DNA of 21,246 bases, taken from JAYXXU01 sp049301135 (GTDB lineage: Bacteria; Pseudomonadota; Gammaproteobacteria; Pseudomonadales; Moraxellaceae). The first letter of the stretch is position 1. Each line of letters starts with the position of its first letter. The stretch is taken from positions 1-21,246 of the forward strand of contig JBAQKP010000288.1 of the NCBI GenBank assembly GCA_049301135.1. The letters run 5' to 3'. The translations under genes and the position numbers were made by a program. A model generated the notes under the pieces. It had not been told where the DNA came from and did no database searches. It saw only the letters and a program-made list of their open reading frames with translations. Shown in pieces: positions 14,889 through 21,246 of the stretch.

Positions 14889-14980
14889 GTAATCTGTTCG
14901 GTCAGGTAGTTTTTAATATACTGAGGTGGTTGGGATGTCGTTGCATGTACAGCAATGGCGTGGAGTTGGGGAAGCGGGAT
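14889..14980 (+). pseudogene. Remnant of a second DUF1993 gene with internal deletion
   Basis: The stretch 14889-14950 resembles the upstream region and first six codons of the DUF1993 gene (12695-12756), including the GTAATCTGTT block, the G-rich ribosome site and ATGTCGTTxCATG. At 14951 it jumps straight to a near-identical copy of the gene's last codons (13195-13230): AGCAATGGCGTGGAGTTGGG is shared exactly. About 440 bp of coding sequence is missing, and the reading frame after the join is wrong. Around it, 14777-14888 and 14981-15037 show no gene or other structure that I can name. Confidence 0.8.
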
Positions 14981-15037
14981 TTTTGGATGAATTTAACGAT
15001 CAAATTATAAAGCCCATCAGTTTTTTTATTGAATACT

Positions 15038-15066
15038 GTATAGCCGCGCCTGATACACGGCTATAC
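15038..15066. terminator. Hairpin at the 3' end of the large lipoprotein gene
   Basis: GTATAGCCG (15038-15046) pairs perfectly with CGGCTATAC (15058-15066) over an 11-base loop, 10 bp beyond the lipoprotein stop. No T-run follows in the leftward direction, so it is not a textbook terminator, but its position suggests mRNA end formation or protection. Confidence 0.4.
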
Positions 15067-15076
15067 AAATGACAGA

Positions 15077-16447
15077 TTATCTCCCTTGGTACAACAACGA
15101 GCCGTTCAGTTGGAGAGTGTCGTGAAACTGAGTATTGGCTGATGTTTGAGATAAGACAGTGTTATTAAAGCGGACACCAAGTCCGTCGGCAGTGATTTGT
15201 ACACCTTTACACTCGAGTTTTTGACATCTGAACTCTACAAAATCACTAGAGCTGCTGTAGTCTATGAAGAGCTGTTCAAACACAACCGATTCAACTTGGC
15301 CATCTCTAAGTTTTACTGTCAGTCCTCTTTGATCCTCAAGAATAACGTCATGATGATTCACAAATGTGAGCTGGACATAATTTTGTGTTGTGATTGAAGG
15401 CGTTGACTCGGTTTTTCGGATTGGGGAAATGCTGAGGGCTTGGTTGGGTTTGCGTATGGTTACAAAGCCAGTAATAGTTTTTTTCTGTTTCCCTCCATCA
15501 AAAAAAGATGAATAAACAGCCTGATCAAAATTTAGGCGTATAGTCGCTCCGAAATCCTGTCCAGAAATACGACTGCCATTATCAACAGTCGAATATTCAG
15601 AATTTACATCAGTCAAAACAGACTGTGTTGGCCTGTCTGGCAGCATAGAAACCACAAGATTTTGATTATTGCCTAGGTCAAGCTCAAACGCTTCACCCTT
15701 CGGGAATTGGCTAAAAGGACGAATAACTATTTGTGCCTGATTCGTATATATTGCAGCAAGCAAATCAACCTTTTCGCCATTCACAAAAAGGTTGTCCTGT
15801 GTGGCTTTTGGTGCTGAAAAAACATTCCTAGGCGGTAGCGATAGCGTGCCAGTGAGTGTGCCATTGAGAGCTAAAAGGTTTTTATCACGGTAGCTTTCCA
15901 AGCGAACTTTATCGAATCGAAAAGTTGCTTGCCCTGTTTTAGTATTGATATCGAAGCTAACATTTTTACAGAAAGAAGATATAGGCTCAGAAGGAGGCAG
16001 ATAGCAACGATACTCTGTGTTATCCAAGCCAGCTTTTTTCAGGTGTAAATTGATGATAGGCTGACTGTTGGAGCTTGTAGAGTTGAGGTCAACAGTCAGC
16101 TTCATTTCACCACGTTCATCGAGCCAAAAGACCATTGATCGGTCTGCGTACAGACCTGTGATAAACCCTGAGTCGCCCAAGAAAGGTTGCTGACTGTGTA
16201 AGGTGGTGATGGATTGGAACGCTGGAAAATCCACGTATCCAACCGTCTTGCGTGGTTGAATGGTCACAGGTGTTGAGCCATCGCCGTAGTCTAATGTCAG
16301 ATTGCCTGATAGCTCTGAGCGTGGAGTTGGTGCTGGCGTTGTTTGATTGGATGAGGTATTTGTTGTGGGGCTAGAATCGCCGCCACCACCGCAGGCAGTG
16401 AGAAGTAGCGCGGCGAAAAGCGTGGGTATTGTTGCTTTAATTTGCAT
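15077..16447 (-). CDS. Large hypothetical lipoprotein
   Basis: A 456-residue predicted lipoprotein. MQIKATIPTLFAALLLTACG gives a textbook lipobox with Cys19, followed by a Gly/Ser/Thr/Pro-rich tether (about 20-50) typical of surface-exposed or outer-membrane lipoproteins. The remainder is beta-rich. Two Cys pairs (CYLPPSEPISSFC, and CQKLEC near the C-terminus) could be disulfides in the periplasm or outside. The start at 16447 is fixed by AAGGAG 7 bp upstream; the longer reading from 16480 is rejected. Codon use and base composition are more A+T-rich than in valS next door, which hints at transfer or faster change. No family recognised. It stands alone, with a terminator on the valS side. Confidence 0.82.
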   Translation of the reverse strand: MQIKATIPTLFAALLLTACGGGGDSSPTTNTSSNQTTPAPTPRSELSGNLTLDYGDGSTPVTIQPRKTVGYVDFPAFQSITTLHSQQPFLGDSGFITGLYADRSMVFWLDERGEMKLTVDLNSTSSNSQPIINLHLKKAGLDNTEYRCYLPPSEPISSFCKNVSFDINTKTGQATFRFDKVRLESYRDKNLLALNGTLTGTLSLPPRNVFSAPKATQDNLFVNGEKVDLLAAIYTNQAQIVIRPFSQFPKGEAFELDLGNNQNLVVSMLPDRPTQSVLTDVNSEYSTVDNGSRISGQDFGATIRLNFDQAVYSSFFDGGKQKKTITGFVTIRKPNQALSISPIRKTESTPSITTQNYVQLTFVNHHDVILEDQRGLTVKLRDGQVESVVFEQLFIDYSSSSDFVEFRCQKLECKGVQITADGLGVRFNNTVLSQTSANTQFHDTLQLNGSLLYQGR

Positions 16448-16493
16448 ATGATTTCTCCTTAAACGCGTGGTTTCTGTCATTCATTAAAAGTAG

Positions 16494-16520
16494 TAAAAAA
16501 AGGGCAGCTTTCGCCGCCCT
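16494..16520 (-). terminator. Intrinsic terminator of valS
   Basis: Read leftward, AGGGC (16516-16520 on the complement) pairs with 16501-16505, with two more inner G-C pairs beyond one mismatch and a GAAA-type loop. It is followed by seven T (16494-16500). It starts 7 bp after the valS stop. Confidence 0.85.
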
Positions 16521-16526
16521 TTCAGA

Positions 16527-19454
16527 TCACAACGCCGCAATCTGCGCCATTTGCCCTTTGACCCGCCCGAGCTGACTGTCCAGTTCCGCCAGCTTTACCC
16601 GTTCCGCCTCAACTACTGCGGCCGGTGCTTTAGCGACAAAGCCCGCGTTGGACAGCTTGCCATCGAGTTGATCAAACTGCTTTTGCAGCTTATCCAATTC
16701 TTTTTGCAAGCGGAGTTGTTCGGCCTTCGGATCAATCAGACCCTTCATCGGCACAAACACACTGAGCTGACCGATCACGCTACTTGATGACAACGGCGCT
16801 TCGACGCCATCGGCCAAAATCTCAAGACTTTCGACCTTCGCCAATGCCTTAAACAACGGCTCAATCCGCGCCAACTGCGCCCGCTCAGTGTCGCTGATGT
16901 TTTGCAACAACACTGGCAACAAGCGTGCATTGCCCAGACTCATCTCGCCGCGAATATTCCGAATCGCGCCGATTAAATCCTGCAACCAGTGCATATCGGC
17001 TTCGGCTTGTGGATTGAGTTTGGCGGCGTCAGGCTGTGGGTATGCCGCCAGCATGATCGAATCATGGGTTTTGCGACCGATCATCGGCGCAAGGGTTTGC
17101 CACAGTTCTTCGGTCAAAAACGGCATCAACGGATGCATCAAGCGCAAGCTGGTTTCCAACGTCGCCAGCAACACACGACGCACTTCGGCCTTGCGCTCGC
17201 TACTTGCATCGCCGTTTAAGACTGGTTTGGCCAGTTCGACATACCAGTCACAATATTCTGTCCACACAAAGTCATACATGGCTTGCGCGGCGATATCCAA
17301 GCGATAATCCGCAAACGCTTGCTGCACAGCGGCTTCACAGCGTTGCAAGCGGCTGACGATCCAGTGTTCTGGCAATTCCCACAGATCAGGGCAGGCAGTC
17401 TGGCCGATGCTCTGGCCTTCGACATTGATCAGCACAAAGCGCGTCGCGTTCCAGATCTTATTGCAGAAGTTGCGGTAGCCTTCGACCCGCTTCATGTCAA
17501 ATTTGATATCGCGGCCAGTATTGGCCAGCGCACAGAAGGTAAAGCGCATCGCGTCGGTGCCATAGGCGTTGATGCCGTCTGGAAACTCTTTGCGGGTGGC
17601 TTTCTCGATCTTGGCGGCGTCTTTGGGGTTCATCAGCCCCGTGGTGCGCTTGCCGACCAAGGTTTCGAGATCGACACCGTCAATAATATCAATCGGATCC
17701 AGCACGTTGCCTTTGGATTTTGACATCTTTTGGCCTTCACCATCGCGCACCAGACCATGCACATACACGGTCTTAAACGGCACTTGCGGCGTGCCGTCGT
17801 CGTTTTTGATGAAGTGCATGGTCATCATGATCATGCGGGCGACCCAGAAGAAAATAATGTCAAAACCAGTCACCAGCACATCGGTACTGTGGAAGGTTTT
17901 TAGGAAATAATTTTCGGCATCTTTGGCGGCATCACCCGTCCAGTCCAGCGTGGAGAATGTCCACAGCGCGGAGCTAAACCATGTATCGAGTACGTCTTCG
18001 TCTTGGCGCAGGAAGGTTTCGGCAGCGAGGTGATGCTTGGCGCGGACTTCGGCTTCATCGCGGCCGACGTAGATGTTGCCTTGCTCGTCGTACCATGCCG
18101 GAATCCGATGTCCCCACCACAGTTGACGGCTGATGCACCAGTCTTGGATGTTGTTCATCCATGCCATGTACATGTTGGTGTATTGTTCTGGCACGAATTT
18201 AATCTGACCGTCTTTAACCGCTTGGATCGCAGGTTCGGCCAGTGGAGCGATTTTGACATACCACTGATCGGTCAGCAGCGGTTCGACGATCACGCCCGAA
18301 CGGTCGCCGCGTGGCGCTTTGAGGGTATACGGTTCGATTTTTTCCAGCCAGCCTTCCGCTTCAGCTTCGGCGACCAGTTTTTTACGCGCGGCAAAACGAT
18401 CTAAGCCGACATAATCTTCCGGTGCGATCAGGGTTTTGCTGACCGGTTCGCCTGCTTTGGCCATGTAGTCAAATTCGCCCAGAATCGCTGCGTCTTTGTT
18501 CAAGATATTGATCAATGGCAGGCTGTGACGCTTGCCCAGTTCAAAGTCATTAAAATCATGCGCAGGGGTGATTTTGACGCAGCCTGTGCCAAAGTCTTTT
18601 TCGACATAATCATCGGCGACAATCGGCACTAGACGGTCAGTAATCGGCAGGCGCACATAGTGACCGATCAAGTGCTTGTAGCGTTCATCGTCAGGATGTA
18701 CCGCGACCGCGCTATCACCGAGTAAAGTTTCGGGACGGGTAGTGGCGACGACGAGGTGGTTTTGTGCAGGGCTGTCTTCGGTGGCGTGGGTGCTGATGCC
18801 GTCTTCTGCGAAGGCATAGCGAAAATGCCACAGCGAACCCTGCTCCTCGACCGATTCGACTTCGAGGTCAGATAGGGCGGTGTGCAGCTTTGGATCCCAG
18901 TTGACGAGGCGTTTACCACGATAAATCAAACCGTCTTGATGCAGCCGGACAAACACTTCTTTGACCGCGTTGGACAGGCCGTCATCCATCGTGAAGCGTT
19001 CGCGTGACCAATCGACAGACGAGCCTAAGCGACGGATTTGGCTAGTGATTGTGCCGCCGGATTGGGCTTTCCATTCCCAGATTTTTTCAAGGAATTTTTC
19101 ACGGCCTAAGTCGTGGCGGCTGATGCCTTGTGCGCCGAGTTGCCGTTCGACCACCATTTGGGTGGCAATCCCTGCGTGGTCTGTACCCGGTTGCCACAGG
19201 GTGTTATGGCCTTGCATGCGATGGTGGCGGGTCAGCGCGTCCATGATGGCGTTGTTAAAACCGTGTCCCATGTGCAGGCTGCCGGTGACGTTGGGCGGCG
19301 GTAGCATGATGGTAAACGGAGTGCCCTGACCGGATGGCTTAAAGTAGCCTTTTTGCTCCCAGCACTGATACCAATTGGCTTCGAGTGTGGTCGGATCGTA
19401 AGTGGTGGATAGGCTGGTGGAATCGGGGTTTGGAGTGTTGGCTTCGCTGCTCAT
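16527..19454 (-). CDS. valS: Valyl-tRNA synthetase
   Basis: A 975-residue class I aminoacyl-tRNA synthetase that charges tRNA-Val in the cytoplasm. The HIGH-type motif is HMGH at 61-64 within PPPNVTGSLHMGH. KMSKS is at 576-580 (GQKMSKSKGNVLDP). An editing (CP1) domain lies between, with the TTRPETLLGDSAVAVHP segment that binds mischarged tRNA. The C-terminal end is the ValS coiled-coil arm (KAEQLRLQKELDKLQKQFDQ and on) that contacts tRNA. The length is slightly above the usual 950 or so because of a short acidic/Ser-Thr N-terminal extension before TYDPTTLEANWY. The ATG at 19454 has only a weak upstream TAGCGG. No T-box or similar leader is visible. Confidence 0.98.
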   Translation of the reverse strand: MSSEANTPNPDSTSLSTTYDPTTLEANWYQCWEQKGYFKPSGQGTPFTIMLPPPNVTGSLHMGHGFNNAIMDALTRHHRMQGHNTLWQPGTDHAGIATQMVVERQLGAQGISRHDLGREKFLEKIWEWKAQSGGTITSQIRRLGSSVDWSRERFTMDDGLSNAVKEVFVRLHQDGLIYRGKRLVNWDPKLHTALSDLEVESVEEQGSLWHFRYAFAEDGISTHATEDSPAQNHLVVATTRPETLLGDSAVAVHPDDERYKHLIGHYVRLPITDRLVPIVADDYVEKDFGTGCVKITPAHDFNDFELGKRHSLPLINILNKDAAILGEFDYMAKAGEPVSKTLIAPEDYVGLDRFAARKKLVAEAEAEGWLEKIEPYTLKAPRGDRSGVIVEPLLTDQWYVKIAPLAEPAIQAVKDGQIKFVPEQYTNMYMAWMNNIQDWCISRQLWWGHRIPAWYDEQGNIYVGRDEAEVRAKHHLAAETFLRQDEDVLDTWFSSALWTFSTLDWTGDAAKDAENYFLKTFHSTDVLVTGFDIIFFWVARMIMMTMHFIKNDDGTPQVPFKTVYVHGLVRDGEGQKMSKSKGNVLDPIDIIDGVDLETLVGKRTTGLMNPKDAAKIEKATRKEFPDGINAYGTDAMRFTFCALANTGRDIKFDMKRVEGYRNFCNKIWNATRFVLINVEGQSIGQTACPDLWELPEHWIVSRLQRCEAAVQQAFADYRLDIAAQAMYDFVWTEYCDWYVELAKPVLNGDASSERKAEVRRVLLATLETSLRLMHPLMPFLTEELWQTLAPMIGRKTHDSIMLAAYPQPDAAKLNPQAEADMHWLQDLIGAIRNIRGEMSLGNARLLPVLLQNISDTERAQLARIEPLFKALAKVESLEILADGVEAPLSSSSVIGQLSVFVPMKGLIDPKAEQLRLQKELDKLQKQFDQLDGKLSNAGFVAKAPAAVVEAERVKLAELDSQLGRVKGQMAQIAAL

Positions 19455-19524
19455 GACCGCTACAAAAATGGCAAAAAATTAGCGGATAGTGTAGCGGATT
19501 TTGGGTCGGGATTGGGCAGTGCTG

Positions 19525-19576
19525 TTGCTTTTTATGCATGCTAGGCGTTACTATGAACGTATGGCGTTAATAGTGA
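19525..19576 (+). promoter_or_regulatory. Probable promoter/operator of the higBA pair
   Basis: TTGCTT (19525-19530) and TACTAT (19549-19554) are 18 bp apart. Overlapping the -10 is an imperfect inverted repeat, TTACTAT (19548-19554) with ATAGTGA (19570-19576), six of seven paired. There is also a direct GGCGTTA repeat. HigA-type antitoxins bind such palindromes to repress their own operon. Inference from position. Confidence 0.42.
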
Positions 19577-19582
19577 TTGATC

Positions 19583-19864
19583 GTGATTCAGAGTTTTGCA
19601 GATAAATCGACGGCGGCACTGTTTACGGGGCTACATGTCCGGCGCTTACCGCCGGACATTCAGCTGCGGGGAAGAACCAAACTGTTGGCCTTACATGCAG
19701 CGGTCAGTTTGGAGGATTTGCGCAGCCCACCGAGTAACCACTTAGAGCAATTGATTGGTAGTCGGGCAGGCCAGCACAGTATTCGGATTAATCAGCAGTG
19801 GCGGATTTGTTTTGTGTGGCGAGAGGGTCATGCAGAGCAAGTTGAAATCGTCGATTACCACTAG
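19583..19864 (+). CDS. higB: HigB/RelE-type toxin, type II toxin-antitoxin
   Basis: A 93-residue protein of the RelE/HigB superfamily of ribosome-dependent mRNA endonucleases. Family traits: IQSFADKSTAALFTG at the N-terminus, LALHAAVSLEDLRSPPSNHLEQL in the middle, then HSIRINQQWRICFVW and a C-terminal VEIVDYH. HigB toxins share the RxNxQWRIxFxW core and the final D-Y-H. The start is set at the GTG at 19583, since related toxins begin 'MIxSF'; a TTG at 19577 is also possible. Neither has a strong ribosome site, which would keep toxin expression low. The gene precedes its antitoxin, as in higBA, and lies 12 bp from it. Confidence 0.92.
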   Translation: MIQSFADKSTAALFTGLHVRRLPPDIQLRGRTKLLALHAAVSLEDLRSPPSNHLEQLIGSRAGQHSIRINQQWRICFVWREGHAEQVEIVDYH

Positions 19865-19876
19865 GAGAAATACAGC

Positions 19877-20236
19877 ATGATTGATATGCATGAGCTCGCC
19901 CATTTGGACTTTAGTGATGTGGCTGATTTAGATGCTCCCTGTATTGCACATGTGCATGTCGGGCAGTATTTGGAGCAGGAGTTTTTGCTGCCACTTGGGA
20001 TTACCAAGTATCGGCTGGCCAAAGAAACCGGCATTCCCGCCTCACGGATTGGCGAAATCGTAGCAGGTCGGCGTGGCATCACTGCGGATACGGCGTTGCG
20101 GTTGGCGCGTTACTTTGCCACGACCGCACAGTTCTGGACAAATTTACAGGCATCCTATGCGCTAGAAACCACCGAACAACAGATTGCGGATGAATTGGCG
20201 CACATTAAGCCGTGTGTGGTATTGGCTATTGTCTAA
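19877..20236 (+). CDS. higA: HigA-type antitoxin, XRE family
   Basis: A 119-residue antitoxin and repressor. The helix-turn-helix lies at about 42-80 (ITKYRLAKETGIPASRIGEI, then GRRGITADTALRLARYF), followed by AQFWTNLQASY, all standard for HigA. It should neutralise HigB and repress the operon. The N-terminus is unusual: about 27 residues (MIDMHELAHLDFSDVADLDA...) precede the point where HigA proteins usually start. The usual HPGEIL-EEFL motif is altered to HVGQYLEQEFL. An AGGAGA ribosome site overlaps the higB stop, 8 bp before ATG, and gives better initiation than the toxin has. The last 4 bp overlap the convergent LRAT-like gene. Confidence 0.93.
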   Translation: MIDMHELAHLDFSDVADLDAPCIAHVHVGQYLEQEFLLPLGITKYRLAKETGIPASRIGEIVAGRRGITADTALRLARYFATTAQFWTNLQASYALETTEQQIADELAHIKPCVVLAIV

Positions 20237-20757
20237 AACGGATAGTCGAAGTAAATCCGTTTTGAGTGGTTCTGAACTAGCGCAACTTGATCAGATGTGT
20301 TTTTTCCTGTCTTACACCACATTGCAAAATGTTCACAGTTATTTGAAATCAGATTGTATTCATTTTTCCCGAGTTGGCTCAAAGCTCTCTTTTTGGTCTC
20401 CTGCCCATTAAAAACGTCCGCATCTTTATCAAACTTTAACATGTAGAACCGGTCAGAATCTTCCATAAAAAAATCCATATCAGTTTTAATAATCGTATTG
20501 GACGAAAGGTTATCACCTTCATCTGAAGAGTAGTGAACCACCCTGTTATTTCCAATGTAAACCCCATAGTGCTTATAAAGCCCACGTGCAATTCCTATTA
20601 CACTTCCAACTGGTGGTTTGGTTATCTGTCGTGCTGGCACTTTTTTTTTGCGCCCAAGAAGCTCTTCTTCGAAGATATCTCCCATGTCCTTTTTTAGAAC
20701 TTCCCAGTCAGTCTTTATTTCGTCAGCAAGATTGTTTAGTTCGCTAAGCCAGCCCAT
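20233..20757 (-). CDS. LRAT-like (NlpC/P60 superfamily) protein
   Basis: A 174-residue protein with an LRAT-type domain. The signature is HYGVYIG with His63, a second His 12 residues on (His75, VVHYSS), and NNCEHFAMW with the nucleophile Cys141. The His-12-His spacing and the NCEHF box match the lecithin:retinol acyltransferase/HRASLS fold of the permuted NlpC/P60 superfamily, whose members are thiol acyltransferases, phospholipases or amidases. The N-terminal 45 residues are amphipathic helix (WLSELNNLADEIKTDWEVLKKDM), then a basic GRKKKVPAR stretch, and may bind membrane or a partner. The start at 20757 is set by GGAGGT 5 bp upstream; a farther ATG at 20778 would bury that site. The gene is clearly more A+T-rich than its surroundings, suggesting recent transfer. 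Substrate unknown. Confidence 0.85.
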   Translation of the reverse strand: MGWLSELNNLADEIKTDWEVLKKDMGDIFEEELLGRKKKVPARQITKPPVGSVIGIARGLYKHYGVYIGNNRVVHYSSDEGDNLSSNTIIKTDMDFFMEDSDRFYMLKFDKDADVFNGQETKKRALSQLGKNEYNLISNNCEHFAMWCKTGKNTSDQVALVQNHSKRIYFDYPF

Positions 20758-20810
20758 ATTGCACCTCCATTTGCTCAAAATTGGACTGTAACTTACAACT
20801 ATTTATTCAG

Positions 20811-21246
20811 TCAATCTACTCGGGGTGGCCAAGGCCGTTCCAATTTTTCCGCAAAAATCATCGTGCCATAGGCCAAAACATCGACCGAGCCTTTGTCCGT
20901 GCCGACCTCTGGCGTTTCGATGCGCAGCCCCAAAATCTCTACTGCACCCGCTGCTGCTGCCTGTTTTTTTAGGCGTACCACCGCTTCACGTCGCGCCCGA
21001 TCCAGCAGGGTTTCATAGACCGTGATGCGTCCACCAAAAAAATTGCGCACACTGGCCAGCACCCATTTAAAATAATCCTGCGCAATCACCACGCTGGCGA
21101 CGACTAACTTGCCATGCGTATCGCGGGTTTCAAACCTTCGATTGTCGATGCGAATATGCGCAAACGCCGCCTCATCAAGCGTGAGTTGGGCCCAATGTTT
21201 GCGTTCGGTATGACGGCCAAAACCCCAGCCGACCACAAACAACATC
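20811..21246 (-). CDS. YbjQ-like heavy-metal-binding-domain protein (partial)
   Basis: At least 144 residues of a protein running off the right edge of the window. The central and C-terminal part resembles the YbjQ (DUF74) family: FFGGRITVYETLLDRARREA, LKKQAAAAGAVEILGLRIET, then VDVLAYGTMIF. YbjQ proteins form homopentamers and are described as putative heavy-metal-binding proteins without a proven role. The N-terminal half (GWGFGRHTERKHWAQL onward) differs from a bare YbjQ, so this may be a fusion or an extended member. The last in-window Met (21243-21245) could be the start or internal; one more base of sequence does not decide it. Confidence 0.72.
   Translation of the reverse strand, partial: MLFVVGWGFGRHTERKHWAQLTLDEAAFAHIRIDNRRFETRDTHGKLVVASVVIAQDYFKWVLASVRNFFGGRITVYETLLDRARREAVVRLKKQAAAAGAVEILGLRIETPEVGTDKGSVDVLAYGTMIFAEKLERPWPPRVD

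Noticed and set aside
15038..15066. A standard terminator
   Set aside because: The stem is perfect but no T-run follows in the direction of the gene it would serve, so it is listed only as a low-confidence hairpin.
16551..19329. Long open frames on the plus strand opposite valS
   Set aside because: They are antisense to strongly conserved ValS sequence and show no family likeness or ribosome sites.

Overview
The window looks like a chromosomal segment of a gammaproteobacterium, most likely in or near the Moraxellaceae (Acinetobacter-like). This rests on the NuoN C-terminus, the divergent finR-type LysR/fpr pair, the ValS sequence and the style of the small lipoproteins and intergenic repeats. 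It is an inference from protein flavour; no rRNA or tRNA gene is present to settle it.

Layout. 1-261 is the 3' end of nuoN, closed by a strong intrinsic terminator. 477-4675 holds single genes in changing orientation: a small BamE/SmpA-like lipoprotein, a FinR-type LysR regulator divergent from ferredoxin-NADP reductase (fpr), a DUF2306-type membrane protein, an exported YARHG-domain protein and a 142-residue protein of unknown function. 4913-9977 is a tight three-gene operon and the most unusual part. It encodes a tail-anchored protein with a degenerate J-domain-like start, a single-span membrane protein with a GrpE-like cytoplasmic domain, and an 841-residue divergent Hsp70. Together these look like a complete but diverged, membrane-tethered J/GrpE/Hsp70 machine. 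The operon sits between two copies of a 54-bp direct repeat (4686-4739 and 10023-10076; first 32 bp identical, 47/54 overall). All seven differences lie in the 17-bp spacer of a leftward sigma70-type promoter, TTGACC-N17-TACAAT.

10256-13236 carries an exported repeat protein (predicted beta-helix), a multi-branched inverted-repeat element, a YgjP-like metalloprotease translationally coupled to a membrane-anchored protein, and a DUF1993 gene. 13335-14776 is a coupled two-gene leftward unit (an unknown protein, then an SDR oxidoreductase). Near 14889-14980 lies the scar of a second DUF1993 gene that has lost almost all of its coding region. 15077-19454 holds a large AT-richer lipoprotein and valS, each on the minus strand. 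19583-20757 is a HigBA-type toxin-antitoxin pair convergent with an AT-rich LRAT-like (NlpC/P60 superfamily) gene; this looks like a small accessory patch. The window ends inside a YbjQ-like gene.

How the genes work together. Only the chaperone triad, the protease/membrane-protein pair, the SDR pair, finR/fpr and higBA show real physical coupling. The rest look like independent transcription units.
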